Assembly: GCA_044374195.1 (NCBI GenBank) | Contig: JBILOY010000031.1 | Span: forward strand, 1 to 16,522 | DNA length: 16,522 nt | Source of the DNA: CAIKZY01 sp044374195 | Lineage (GTDB): Bacteria; Actinomycetota; Actinomycetes; S36-B12 | Direction: 5' to 3' | Shown: one piece after another, positions 1 to 6,929 of the stretch | How the letters are laid out: the number at the start of each line of letters is the position of its first letter | Position numbering within the stretch: position 1 is the stretch's first letter | Made by a program: the position numbers and the translations under genes | The notes under the pieces: model-generated | Told to the model about the DNA's origin: nothing | The model's input: the letters and a program-made list of their open reading frames with translations, nothing else | Databases searched by the model: none

Positions 1-1384
1 GCGGATTCGATGCCGACCAGATATTCCAGCCGAAGATCTCCGGCTCCGGAATGACCGTTCCCTCGGTACCGCCGGTGAAGTTCGAGTTGTTGAAGATCGA
101 TACGTAGAGCACCGTGCCCAGGCCCAACGTGACAATGGCCAGGTTGATTCCGCGAGTGCGTACCGCAGGAATTGCAAAGAGCAGTCCCAGCGGAATTGTC
201 GCGACAACGCCGATAAGAAGCACCACGAGGAATGGCCAGCCTTGGTTTGCGGCAACGCGGCCCGCGACCCAAGCTCCGAAGATGCCGATCGCGAACTGTG
301 CGAGCGAGAGCTGGCCCGCGTAGCCGGTCAGCACGACGACCGAGAGCATCATGATGCCCGCTGCCATGGTGATGATGAGTCCGTCGAGCCAGACGTTCTG
401 CACGGAGAACGCCATCGTAACAACCACGACCACGGCGGCTCCGATCAATGGCCAGCGCAGGCGGCCGTTGCCCACCGAGGGGAGCTTTTGCAGGATGAAG
501 TCGCGTGAGGGAATTCCCTGACCACGCAGGGTTAGCCAGAGCACGATGATGATGAAGGGCACCGCTGCGCCGATGCCCGGGACTCCGGTGATCTTTCCCT
601 GCACAACGGTCTGCGCGACACCGATTCCGAGGCCGGCCAGGAGGGCTATCGGGAATGACCTGAAGGAAGCAACCAATGCCACCGAGGTGGCGGCAAGAAC
701 GAGGTTGGTCATGACAGTCGGCTGTAGCGTGACAGTGGGGGCGATGAAGATCGCGAACACACCCGCAAGACCACTGCCAATCGCCCAGTTGATCAGGGCG
801 ATGCGGTTCGGTGAAAGCCCCAGAGATGCGGCGACAGTCTCGTTCTCCGCGATCGCCGTCGTGCTGAGCCCGAAGCGGGTGTAGCGGTAGAACACATACA
901 GCGCCACTGTGACCAGAATTGCGATTCCGAGCAGAATGAACTTGTCTGCGTTGATGCGCGTGGTGAAAACCGGGATGAGATCCTGCGGAAGCACGGATTC
1001 GGGGACTTTTGCCACTGAGGTCCAGCGCAGAATGACCAAGGCCTGGAGCGTGACCAGGACGCCAAGTGTGGCGATGACCTTGACGAGCGCAGACCGCTGC
1101 GCCAGCGGACGCATGATGAACTGCTGAACCAACGCGCCCACGGCAGCCGAAGCGGCGGTGCCCACCAGCAGCGCAACCCAGAATGGCTGCGGCGAGATCT
1201 CCCACGCGAGGAATACTCCGTTCGTGGCATCCCAGGCCATGTAGGCGCCGACCATTCCGATCGCACCGAGCCCGAGGTTGAGTACCCCGGAGCCTCGGAA
1301 GATAACGATCAGACCCTGAGCGGCGAGAACGTAAAGCGAGCCAATGCCCAGGCCCACGAGGGCGAATGTGATCAAGCTGTCCAC
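1..1384 (-). CDS. Fused LivH-LivM branched-chain-type ABC transporter permease (C-terminus beyond left edge)
   Basis: Membrane permease of a branched-chain amino acid type (HAAT) ABC importer, with both permease halves in one chain. The frame is open from GTG at 1384 to the left edge, 461 codons, with GGAG six bases before the GTG. Residues 1 to about 290 are LivH-like: many hydrophobic helices and the cytoplasmic-loop motif FGLSTTAIAENETVAASLGL at 171-190, matching the LivH RAVADN-type loop. A linker near 291-310 leads into a LivM-like half with the hallmark GYAGQLSLAQF at 354-364 and FTGGTEGT at 436-443. LivH and LivM are more often separate proteins of about 300 residues. The ATPases and binding protein are not in the window and may lie to the left. 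It follows an ADC-family gene on the same strand after 188 bases, so it may have its own promoter. The substrate could be an organic acid, amide or aromatic acid as easily as leucine. Confidence 0.93.
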   Translation of the reverse strand, partial: MDSLITFALVGLGIGSLYVLAAQGLIVIFRGSGVLNLGLGAIGMVGAYMAWDATNGVFLAWEISPQPFWVALLVGTAASAAVGALVQQFIMRPLAQRSALVKVIATLGVLVTLQALVILRWTSVAKVPESVLPQDLIPVFTTRINADKFILLGIAILVTVALYVFYRYTRFGLSTTAIAENETVAASLGLSPNRIALINWAIGSGLAGVFAIFIAPTVTLQPTVMTNLVLAATSVALVASFRSFPIALLAGLGIGVAQTVVQGKITGVPGIGAAVPFIIIVLWLTLRGQGIPSRDFILQKLPSVGNGRLRWPLIGAAVVVVVTMAFSVQNVWLDGLIITMAAGIMMLSVVVLTGYAGQLSLAQFAIGIFGAWVAGRVAANQGWPFLVVLLIGVVATIPLGLLFAIPAVRTRGINLAIVTLGLGTVLYVSIFNNSNFTGGTEGTVIPEPEIFGWNIWSASNP

Positions 1385-1520
1385 GGTGGACTCCAGACTT
1401 AGTTGCGAGTTCGGACGTCTAGCACGATTCGGGTGAACCGCTGTGGTCTTGCATTACTTCTTGGAACAGGGGGCTTGCTCAGCAGATATCGAACGAAAGC
1501 AGATTTGCGCGCGGAGAGCA

Positions 1521-1539
1521 GTCATTTTCCGAAAGTGAC
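1521..1539. promoter_or_regulatory. 19-bp near-perfect palindrome, candidate operator upstream of the permease gene
   Basis: GTCATTTTCCGAAAGTGAC reads almost the same on both strands: eight of nine arm positions pair around a single central base. It lies in the 188-base gap between the ADC-family gene and the permease gene, about 137 bases before the permease GTG. With only one central base it would make a poor RNA hairpin, so a protein binding site is the better reading. No clear -35/-10 pair is visible in this gap. The regulator is unknown and not in the window. Confidence 0.4.
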
Positions 1540-1572
1540 CCTCGAATGGGGCGGACCTCGGGTTTGCGCGGA

Positions 1573-2373
1573 TCACGAGAAGAGGCCCTCAGCGACGTAG
1601 TCCTTCACCACGACTCCGAGGGGGAGCGCGAAGTCGACATTCGCCCACACGGTGCTGATGATCTTCCCAGCCTCGAAGAGGTGCCATGGCTCGGTAGTGC
1701 TGCGAGAGGGGAACGTGACGGAGCCTCGACCGGAGTACAACTCGTACCGGCCATCCGCCGCTGTGTAGAGCGACGACTGCACCGAGAGAGCAACGAGCTC
1801 CGATGCGGCTGGTTTGCGCCCGGCCTCCGAGGGCGCGATGTGCCGGTGGGAGAGGAAAGGCAGAACCTCGAGCTCACTCGGATCCGCAACGCGATCAGGG
1901 GCGAAGGTGTAAGTCATGATGCGCTGGCTGGCAGGTCGATCAACGGTGAAGATCAACTGCTCGCCGAAGGTTCCGCCCTCTGCGGCGCCTCCCCAGTCCC
2001 ACTTCATCGTCGCCAGCTTCTTCGGATAGCCCCAGATCTCACGACCGGCGGCGAGTGGTGCCTCGTTATCGGTGTAGATCAGCGGCATGTACCAGTAGCG
2101 GACTCCATTGACCTTCACTCGTACGCAGAGCCAGGCCTCGTGATACGGACCAAAGGTTGTCCAGGGATACCAGCAGACCATCGCGTGGCATACGGGGATA
2201 TCGGAATCCGGCTCGACTCCAGGGGGCAGCATCGATCGCACGGCATCTGGATTGGCCGCCTCGTACGTGATCCAGGACTGTTGCGCCTTGCGGTACTCAT
2301 ACGGCGGTGCGCCATACAGGGATGCCCCGAACGGCATCGTGAATCCATCGCTGCCCGTGAGATCAAGTGCCAT
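1573..2373 (-). CDS. Acetoacetate decarboxylase-family protein (ADC copy 1)
   Basis: A 266-residue cytosolic protein of the acetoacetate decarboxylase fold, close to the usual family length of about 245-270. The hallmark GREIWGYPKKL is at 110-120. K118 and K119 occupy the place of Lys115/Lys116 of clostridial Adc, where the first forms the Schiff base and the second tunes its pKa. R28 and E79 are candidates for the family's other active-site Arg and Glu. ATG at 2373 is preferred because it precedes MALDLTG with an AAAGG about ten bases upstream; the frame runs open further but would then overlap the upstream SDR gene. It is 52 bases behind that SDR and probably co-transcribed with it. It closely resembles ADC copy 3 in this window (shared MP-GASLYG-PPYE start and DFALP-GVV-DY end). 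The fold also includes aldolase-dehydratases, so the reaction is only inferred as decarboxylation or related Schiff-base chemistry on a keto acid. Confidence 0.88.
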   Translation of the reverse strand: MALDLTGSDGFTMPFGASLYGAPPYEYRKAQQSWITYEAANPDAVRSMLPPGVEPDSDIPVCHAMVCWYPWTTFGPYHEAWLCVRVKVNGVRYWYMPLIYTDNEAPLAAGREIWGYPKKLATMKWDWGGAAEGGTFGEQLIFTVDRPASQRIMTYTFAPDRVADPSELEVLPFLSHRHIAPSEAGRKPAASELVALSVQSSLYTAADGRYELYSGRGSVTFPSRSTTEPWHLFEAGKIISTVWANVDFALPLGVVVKDYVAEGLFS

Positions 2374-2425
2374 GTGCTTCAACCTTTCGAGAGATGAGCG
2401 AAGTGGCGTTGCATGTGAGGAACGA

Positions 2426-3181
2426 TCAACGAATGATGGATCCACCGTCGATCGGGATCGTGTGGCCGTGCATGAAGTCAGCCTCATCGCTGGCCAGGAA
2501 GCAGACCAGGCGCGCGACATCAATGGGGCGGCCGTAACGACCTGCAGGAGCCTGCATCGTGAGTTCGTGGAATGGCCCACCCTCGCAGGTCCAGTCCTTG
2601 GTGAGCGGGGTCTCGATGACTCCCGGGCCGATGGCAATCGATCGGATGCCCTGGTGCCCGTAGTCATATGCGAGCTGCTTGGTGAGGCCGGTAACGCCGT
2701 GCTTAGCGGCTGTGTACTCGACGCCCGTCGCGCTGGCGAGGAAACCCGATACCGAGGCGATATTGATGATGACGCCCTTGCCCTTCGCCAGCATCGTGGG
2801 AATCACGTACTTCGAGCAGAGGAACACGCCCTTCATGTCGACGCCCATGACGAAATCCCAGGATTCCTCGGACACTTCATGAACCGGCTTGAGCTCACCA
2901 ACAACACCGGCATTGTTGACCAGGATGTCGATGGTGCCGAAGTGCGCGAGCACCTCAGCGACCGCCTTCTGCACGGATGCGCTATCGGCGACATCACCGT
3001 GTACGGCAAAGGCTTCTCCGCCGGCAGCCACGATGCTCGCGACGGTTTCCGCGGAGCCCTCGGCGTTGACGTCAACTACGGCGATGCGCGAGCCCTCGCC
3101 CGCGAGTTCAATGGCCGATTCTCGTCCAAGACCGGATCCTGCTCCGGTGATGAGAACGACTTTGCCGGACAAACCCTGCAT
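2426..3181 (-). CDS. SDR-family NAD(P)-dependent oxidoreductase (SDR 1)
   Basis: A 251-residue classical short-chain dehydrogenase/reductase. The dinucleotide motif TGAGSGLG is at 12-19, D37 ends beta strand 2 and favours NAD over NADP, NNAG is at 89-92, and the catalytic set is S143, Y156, K160. The C-terminal PIDGG near the end is usual for the family. The start is firm: GAGGAGG sits four bases before ATG. It is the first gene of a minus-strand unit with the ADC-family gene 52 bases downstream, and diverges from the MDR gene at 3312. Likely role: oxidation or reduction of a hydroxyl or keto group on a substrate or product of the adjacent ADC-family enzyme. The NAD preference suggests an oxidative, catabolic direction. 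Substrate unknown. Confidence 0.93.
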   Translation of the reverse strand: MQGLSGKVVLITGAGSGLGRESAIELAGEGSRIAVVDVNAEGSAETVASIVAAGGEAFAVHGDVADSASVQKAVAEVLAHFGTIDILVNNAGVVGELKPVHEVSEESWDFVMGVDMKGVFLCSKYVIPTMLAKGKGVIINIASVSGFLASATGVEYTAAKHGVTGLTKQLAYDYGHQGIRSIAIGPGVIETPLTKDWTCEGGPFHELTMQAPAGRYGRPIDVARLVCFLASDEADFMHGHTIPIDGGSIIR

Positions 3182-3311
3182 GGTGCCTCCTCGATTGAAC
3201 TGATGGCTGAACGGACTTTAGCCAGACGAAAGGAGGGTCTGTGGTGAGAATTCAAATATTGATCTGATGTTTCTTGCGACCAGCCTTCGGGCCCTGTGAT
3301 CCAATAGCCCT
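3182..3311. promoter_or_regulatory. Divergent intergenic control region
   Basis: This 130-base spacer separates the SDR gene (minus) from the MDR gene (plus), so promoters for both should lie here. Visible items: the SDR ribosome site at the left end, an AT-rich patch at 3250-3263 with TCAA-ATA-TTGA arms at 3252-3262, and a TAAAGT -10-like hexamer on the minus strand near 3215-3220 without a matching -35. I cannot place either promoter with confidence. Confidence 0.3.
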
Positions 3312-4229
3312 ATGCGCGCGCTCACTGTTCGCGGCGGGATTCTCGCCATCGAATCAGCACCTGATCCCATTCCCTTCAGCAACCAAGCTCTAGTGCGGTC
3401 GACCGCCACATCTCTCAATCGAGGCGAATGCGCGTCACTTACACGCCTGCCTGATGGCGCTATCCCAGGCTGGGATGTCGTGGGCGTTGTAGAGCGGGCC
3501 GCCGAGGATGGTTCGGGTCCGGCTGTCGGCTCCCGCGTCTGCGGAATCGTGCGCACGGGCGCGTGGGCGCAATTAGTCGCGGTACCGACACACGGGCTGG
3601 CTCCCATCCCGGCAGATGTCAGCGACGCTCATGCGGCGGCCCTTCCGGTCGCTGCCCTGACCGCATGGCGTGCCCTGCAGATGTACGGGCTGCTTCTTGA
3701 CCGTCGAGTGCTCGTCACCGGCGGAGCAGGCGGCGTCGGGCGCATTGCCATTCAGCTTGCCGCCCTTTCGGGTGCTCATGTCACGGCCGTCACATCATCG
3801 GAGGATCGCGCCGCAGGCTTGGAGGCACTCGGCGCTCATCGCGTCGTTCGCGAGGCGAATGACCCAGCTGAGGGGTACGACCTCGTCCTCGAGTCGGCCG
3901 CAGGCCCGTCACTCGCCACTGCCCTGACTTCAGTGCGGCCTGATGGAGTACTGGTCTGGTACGGGCGCTCGTCACGCACGCCGGCGGAGATCCCCACCGA
4001 TTGGTTCATGACACATTCCGAGGCACGCATCATCCCGCTATTCGTGTTCACCGAGGTCGACAGTCGAAGGATCGGCACAAGCGACCTCGCGCATCTGATG
4101 TCACTCGTTGGATCGGGTCAGCTGGATCCACAAGTGACCGTTACGGCCGACTGGGAATCGGCCAACGACGTGGTGACTGACCTACTCGAGCGCAGGGTGA
4201 TGGGTAAGGCAACGCTGACGTTCTCCTGA
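3312..4229 (+). CDS. Zinc-independent MDR oxidoreductase (quinone oxidoreductase-like)
   Basis: A 305-residue medium-chain dehydrogenase/reductase, slightly shorter than the 320-340 usual for quinone oxidoreductase-type members. The N-terminal half has the GroES-like fold with N36-R-G-E and G53-W-D-V-V-G, and the nucleotide-binding domain carries VLVTGGAGGVGR at 133-144. The cysteines and GHE motif that bind zinc in alcohol dehydrogenases are absent, so it should be zinc-free and use NADPH for enone, quinone or similar reduction. No Shine-Dalgarno sequence is visible before the ATG at 3312, unlike nearly all its neighbours, so it may be leaderless or weakly translated. It stands alone on the plus strand; its stop is two bases from the stop of the convergent gene. 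Substrate unknown. Confidence 0.9.
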   Translation: MRALTVRGGILAIESAPDPIPFSNQALVRSTATSLNRGECASLTRLPDGAIPGWDVVGVVERAAEDGSGPAVGSRVCGIVRTGAWAQLVAVPTHGLAPIPADVSDAHAAALPVAALTAWRALQMYGLLLDRRVLVTGGAGGVGRIAIQLAALSGAHVTAVTSSEDRAAGLEALGAHRVVREANDPAEGYDLVLESAAGPSLATALTSVRPDGVLVWYGRSSRTPAEIPTDWFMTHSEARIIPLFVFTEVDSRRIGTSDLAHLMSLVGSGQLDPQVTVTADWESANDVVTDLLERRVMGKATLTFS

Positions 4230-4231
4230 TC

Positions 4232-4768
4232 TCAAATCGGGCACGCCACCGTTTCCAATTGCAGCACTGCGAGCACTCGCCCGAACCCGATGTACTGCGT
4301 CGTCATCATGGAGAGCTCTAGGAAGCCTGCATCCCCGAAGGTGTCGCGCCAGCGGCGAACATCGGCATCCGTGATGGAGTGGTGGTCCAGCGCCATCCGC
4401 TCGGCGAAGTCCAGCGCAATCCGCTCCTGCTCCGACAAGGTACCCAGACCGTCTGGCTCATTACCCAATGCTCCAAGCGCCTCGCTCTCGGCCACGAGGT
4501 CGGGCGAAAGTCGGGCAGATGCGCAGGTGCGGCAGCCGTTCAAGGTCGCGATATGCAGTCGTACGAGTTCCTTCAGTCGCGCCCCGAGCACGCCCTTCTC
4601 CTTGTGCCACGGGTAGTAGAACTGCAGATAATCCTCAAGAAGTCGCGGCTGCTCGGCAAAAGCCTGAGCGACACGTTGGGTTGCCCAGTCGTCCTGGCTC
4701 GCACCATCGTGAAGGGTGCGAAGGAATGGATCGAGTGAATCGGTGTCGGCCAGTGGAATTCGAGACAT
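4232..4768 (-). CDS. Carboxymuconolactone decarboxylase/AhpD-like family protein
   Basis: A 178-residue alpha-helical protein of the CMD family. The family's reactive region is seen as KELVRLHIATLNGCRTCAS with C79-R-T-C82, the CxxC pair used by AhpD-type members for redox or peroxidase chemistry. The His that follows at C+4 in many AhpD-type members is here R86, so full alkylhydroperoxidase relay activity is doubtful. The start is ATG at 4768, with AGGAG about six bases upstream; earlier in-frame starts run into the upstream ADC-family gene. It lies 34 bases behind ADC copy 2 and is probably in its operon. It could be a redox protein, a decarboxylase-like enzyme, or an accessory protein. Its 3' end meets the plus-strand MDR gene with two bases between stops and no room for a terminator. 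Confidence 0.88.
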   Translation of the reverse strand: MSRIPLADTDSLDPFLRTLHDGASQDDWATQRVAQAFAEQPRLLEDYLQFYYPWHKEKGVLGARLKELVRLHIATLNGCRTCASARLSPDLVAESEALGALGNEPDGLGTLSEQERIALDFAERMALDHHSITDADVRRWRDTFGDAGFLELSMMTTQYIGFGRVLAVLQLETVACPI

Positions 4769-4802
4769 GAGTTCTCCTAGGAGTGAAGTGATCAGGTGGA
4801 TG

Positions 4803-5576
4803 TCAGTGCTGGTTCTCGGTGTCGAGTTGGGAATAGTCGTCAATGCGAGCGAAGAAGTAAGGCAGGAAATCCGCCGCCGGAATTGTCGCGAGCCTTGAAG
4901 TGCTGGCATAGAGATCGCCTTCCTGCCACGTGGCTGTCGTCACGCCAAGAAGTGGGATCGAGTCAAGCGGGTCATGAACAGTCGACTCGAGCACCACTGA
5001 GCCGGTGCCCTCGCGATCTCGGGTCCACACCACGTCGAAATCGGCCAGAGTGAGAATCGGATCAAACTCAAGCCCGTTGCCGGTTGCATCGGGCATGGCC
5101 TTGATGTTGAAGTTCGCGCCCTTGAGCGTGGCAGGACCATGCTCCTTATCGAAAGTCGCACGCAGAGTCATGATCGTCGAATTGCCACGGGTGATCGTTC
5201 CGACGGCGTGATTCTCGCCATGGTGCAGCGTCGTGGACGCTTGCTTCTTGGGCTCACCGAAGACTTCGCGTCCGTAGAGAATCGCAGTGTCGGAGTTCAT
5301 GTACATGGCGAGCACATACTCACCCTCGATTTCTCCGTAGCGCGCCGGCAGGTAGATCGCACCGCCGTCGAAGTCGCCCACGCAATTACTCTGCCAACGG
5401 CCGACCATGAAGCGGACCGTGTCGCCATTGGGCTTCAGCGGCGCAGGAATGACCTCTCGCAGCCACGAAGCCTCCGTGCGGCAGACAACGGAAAGCATCT
5501 CGCAGTTGACGAAACGTGGCGATTGAATCGCAGCTTGAATCGCTGCAACCTCCTGCGGAGTCTTGACGAATCCCAT
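4803..5576 (-). CDS. Acetoacetate decarboxylase-family protein (ADC copy 2, divergent)
   Basis: A 257-residue ADC-fold protein. The Schiff-base region reads YGREVFGEPKKQ at 101-112, with K110 and K111 as the candidate catalytic pair; R21 and E86 are candidates for the conserved Arg and Glu. It is clearly more distant from copies 1 and 3 than they are from each other: it lacks the GASLYG-PPYE start and has its own N-terminus beginning MGFVKTPQEV. The start is ATG at 5576 because GAGGAG lies six to seven bases upstream; another ATG 13 codons earlier lacks such a site and falls in a palindrome. First gene of a two-gene unit with the CMD-like protein. The preceding leader holds three palindromes that may control it. 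Likely a keto-acid decarboxylase or an aldolase/dehydratase of the same fold; substrate unknown. Confidence 0.87.
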   Translation of the reverse strand: MGFVKTPQEVAAIQAAIQSPRFVNCEMLSVVCRTEASWLREVIPAPLKPNGDTVRFMVGRWQSNCVGDFDGGAIYLPARYGEIEGEYVLAMYMNSDTAILYGREVFGEPKKQASTTLHHGENHAVGTITRGNSTIMTLRATFDKEHGPATLKGANFNIKAMPDATGNGLEFDPILTLADFDVVWTRDREGTGSVVLESTVHDPLDSIPLLGVTTATWQEGDLYASTSRLATIPAADFLPYFFARIDDYSQLDTENQH

Positions 5577-5595
5577 GTGATCTCCTCGCGACAGA

Positions 5596-5655
5596 GGTCG
5601 GGACGTACCGACCATGGGTGCAAATCTGCACCAAGGAATGCTCCCTGTCCAGGGA
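5596..5655. promoter_or_regulatory. Cluster of three palindromes upstream of ADC copy 2
   Basis: Three inverted repeats stand in a row just upstream of the ribosome site of the minus-strand ADC-family gene. The first, 5596-5613, has arms GGTCGG and CCGACC around an ACGT core, 18 bp with one mismatched pair. The second, 5617-5632, is GGTGCA-AATC-TGCACC, perfect arms. The third, 5642-5655, is TCCCTG-TC-CAGGGA, perfect arms. They could be operators for one or more regulators, or fold as hairpins in the 5' leader of the ADC-CMD mRNA. The region also serves the divergent zinc dehydrogenase gene. The arms differ in sequence, so they are unlikely to bind one protein in the same way. Confidence 0.45.
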
Positions 5656-5726
5656 ATTACTCCGATGTCTCATTAGTCCAGATCGACGAAACAGATCTTT
5701 GACGGCGATATCTAAGGGGGCATGTT

Positions 5727-5772
5727 TGCCAATTCGCTTGACAGGGCTAGGTCAGATGCCCGACGTTTGGCA
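5727..5772 (+). promoter_or_regulatory. Possible -35 element with flanking half-sites, upstream of zinc dehydrogenase
   Basis: A perfect TTGACA at 5738-5743 precedes the zinc dehydrogenase gene, but no convincing -10 is found 16-18 bases on. It is flanked by TGCCAA at 5727-5732 and TTGGCA at 5767-5772, an inverted pair whose centres are 40 bp apart, about four helical turns. This could be a promoter with a looped or paired repressor site, or chance. Confidence 0.22.
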
Positions 5773-5792
5773 CACACCACAAGGAGATGCCC

Positions 5793-6839
5793 ATGAAAGC
5801 CGCAGTGTTCGAAGGTCCCGAGCAGTTCACCATCCAAGACCTCCCTGATCCCGTGGCTGGCTCACGCGACATCGTCGTCCAAGTCTCCGAATGCGGGATC
5901 TGCGGATCCGACCTCCATTCGTACCTGGAAGGCGCATTCATCGCCCCCGGCCAGGTCATGGGCCATGAATTCAGTGGTCCGATTACTCAGGTGGGCGCCG
6001 ATGTCCAAGGGCTCAAGGTCGGCGACCGGGTTACCGCAGTTCCTCTGAGCACGTGTGGACGCTGTCCTCGCTGCCTCGAGGGGGCCGGTCACCTATGCGA
6101 AACCGGGCTGGCGGCCAGCGTTGCCTATGGCCTGCCTGGTGCATTTGCCGAGTACGTGCGCGTTCCCGACGCAGTCCTGGGCGGAAATGTGCACCTCATC
6201 CCCGACAACGTGTCGTATGCGGCAGCAGCTCTAGTCGAACCACTCGCGGTAGGGCTTCACGCAGCAAAGAGCGCAAACCCGGGCCCCACCGACACCTGTG
6301 TGGTCATCGGCCTTGGCAGCATCGGGCTCAACTGCGTGCAGATGCTTAAGGCATGCGGTGCCGGTCGCGTGATCGGCATCGATGTCTCCCCCGCTCGTCT
6401 TGATCTCGCCAAGAAGCTCGGCGCAGACATCACGATCAATGGCCGCGAGAAGGATGCACTGGCGACGATTCAGGAGATCACCGGCGTGGGTGCATATGGC
6501 GTGGGTGCTCGCGCCGACATCGTTATAGAAGCATCCGGCGTTCCCTCACTTCTTGCTGACGCGATCTCGATGACCCGAGCGGGCGGAAAGCTGCGTATCG
6601 CTGCTCTCTACGAAGGCAACGTCCCGATCGACGCGAATCAGATCGTGCAGAAGGAGATGAGCGTTGCCGGAACCTTCGCCTACCGCGGTGAGTTCAGTCA
6701 GGTTCTGCAGATGCTCTCCGACGGCCGCGTTACGGCAGAACCACTCATCACTCACACCTTCAGCCTGGATCAGATCACCGAGGCCTTTACAGCTCAGCTC
6801 TCCAAGGACTCGTCAATCAAGGTCCAGATCGCGCCGTGA
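5793..6839 (+). CDS. Zinc-dependent alcohol dehydrogenase (MDR; sorbitol/butanediol/threonine dehydrogenase-like)
   Basis: A 348-residue medium-chain dehydrogenase of normal length. Catalytic zinc ligands are C37 (in GICGSD), H58-E59 (in GHEF) and E149 (in VEP). All four structural zinc cysteines are present at 88, 91, 94 and 102. The nucleotide motif GLGSIG is at 173-178 and D197 after beta strand 2 indicates NAD. These features place it with polyol, 2,3-butanediol and threonine dehydrogenases, oxidising a secondary alcohol to a ketone. The start is set at ATG 5793 because AAGGAG at 5781-5786 is six bases upstream; the ATG at 5787 directly abuts that site. First gene of a plus-strand unit with an SDR 90 bases downstream, and divergent from ADC copy 2. 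The exact alcohol is unknown. Confidence 0.93.
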   Translation: MKAAVFEGPEQFTIQDLPDPVAGSRDIVVQVSECGICGSDLHSYLEGAFIAPGQVMGHEFSGPITQVGADVQGLKVGDRVTAVPLSTCGRCPRCLEGAGHLCETGLAASVAYGLPGAFAEYVRVPDAVLGGNVHLIPDNVSYAAAALVEPLAVGLHAAKSANPGPTDTCVVIGLGSIGLNCVQMLKACGAGRVIGIDVSPARLDLAKKLGADITINGREKDALATIQEITGVGAYGVGARADIVIEASGVPSLLADAISMTRAGGKLRIAALYEGNVPIDANQIVQKEMSVAGTFAYRGEFSQVLQMLSDGRVTAEPLITHTFSLDQITEAFTAQLSKDSSIKVQIAP

Positions 6840-6929
6840 AATCCGGCCGTAGTTATCAAAATTTCTAGCAACACCGCATCACGAAAACCCTTAGCGCGCT
6901 CACCATTTTGACAACAGGAGGTAAGGATC

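Noticed and set aside
2374..2667. N-terminal extension of ADC copy 1 by 98 codons
   Set aside because: The extra residues lie inside the SDR 1 gene, are Arg/Ser-rich, and are absent from ADC copy 3, which starts at the equivalent of the ATG at 2373.
3244..3267. Seven-codon leader ORF after an AGGAGGG sequence before the MDR gene
   Set aside because: Too short to support as a gene, with no run of regulatory codons and no attenuator hairpin after it.
6907..6912. TTGACA as a promoter -35 before SDR 2
   Set aside because: A -10 at the proper spacing would fall inside the coding sequence beyond the start codon; likely chance.
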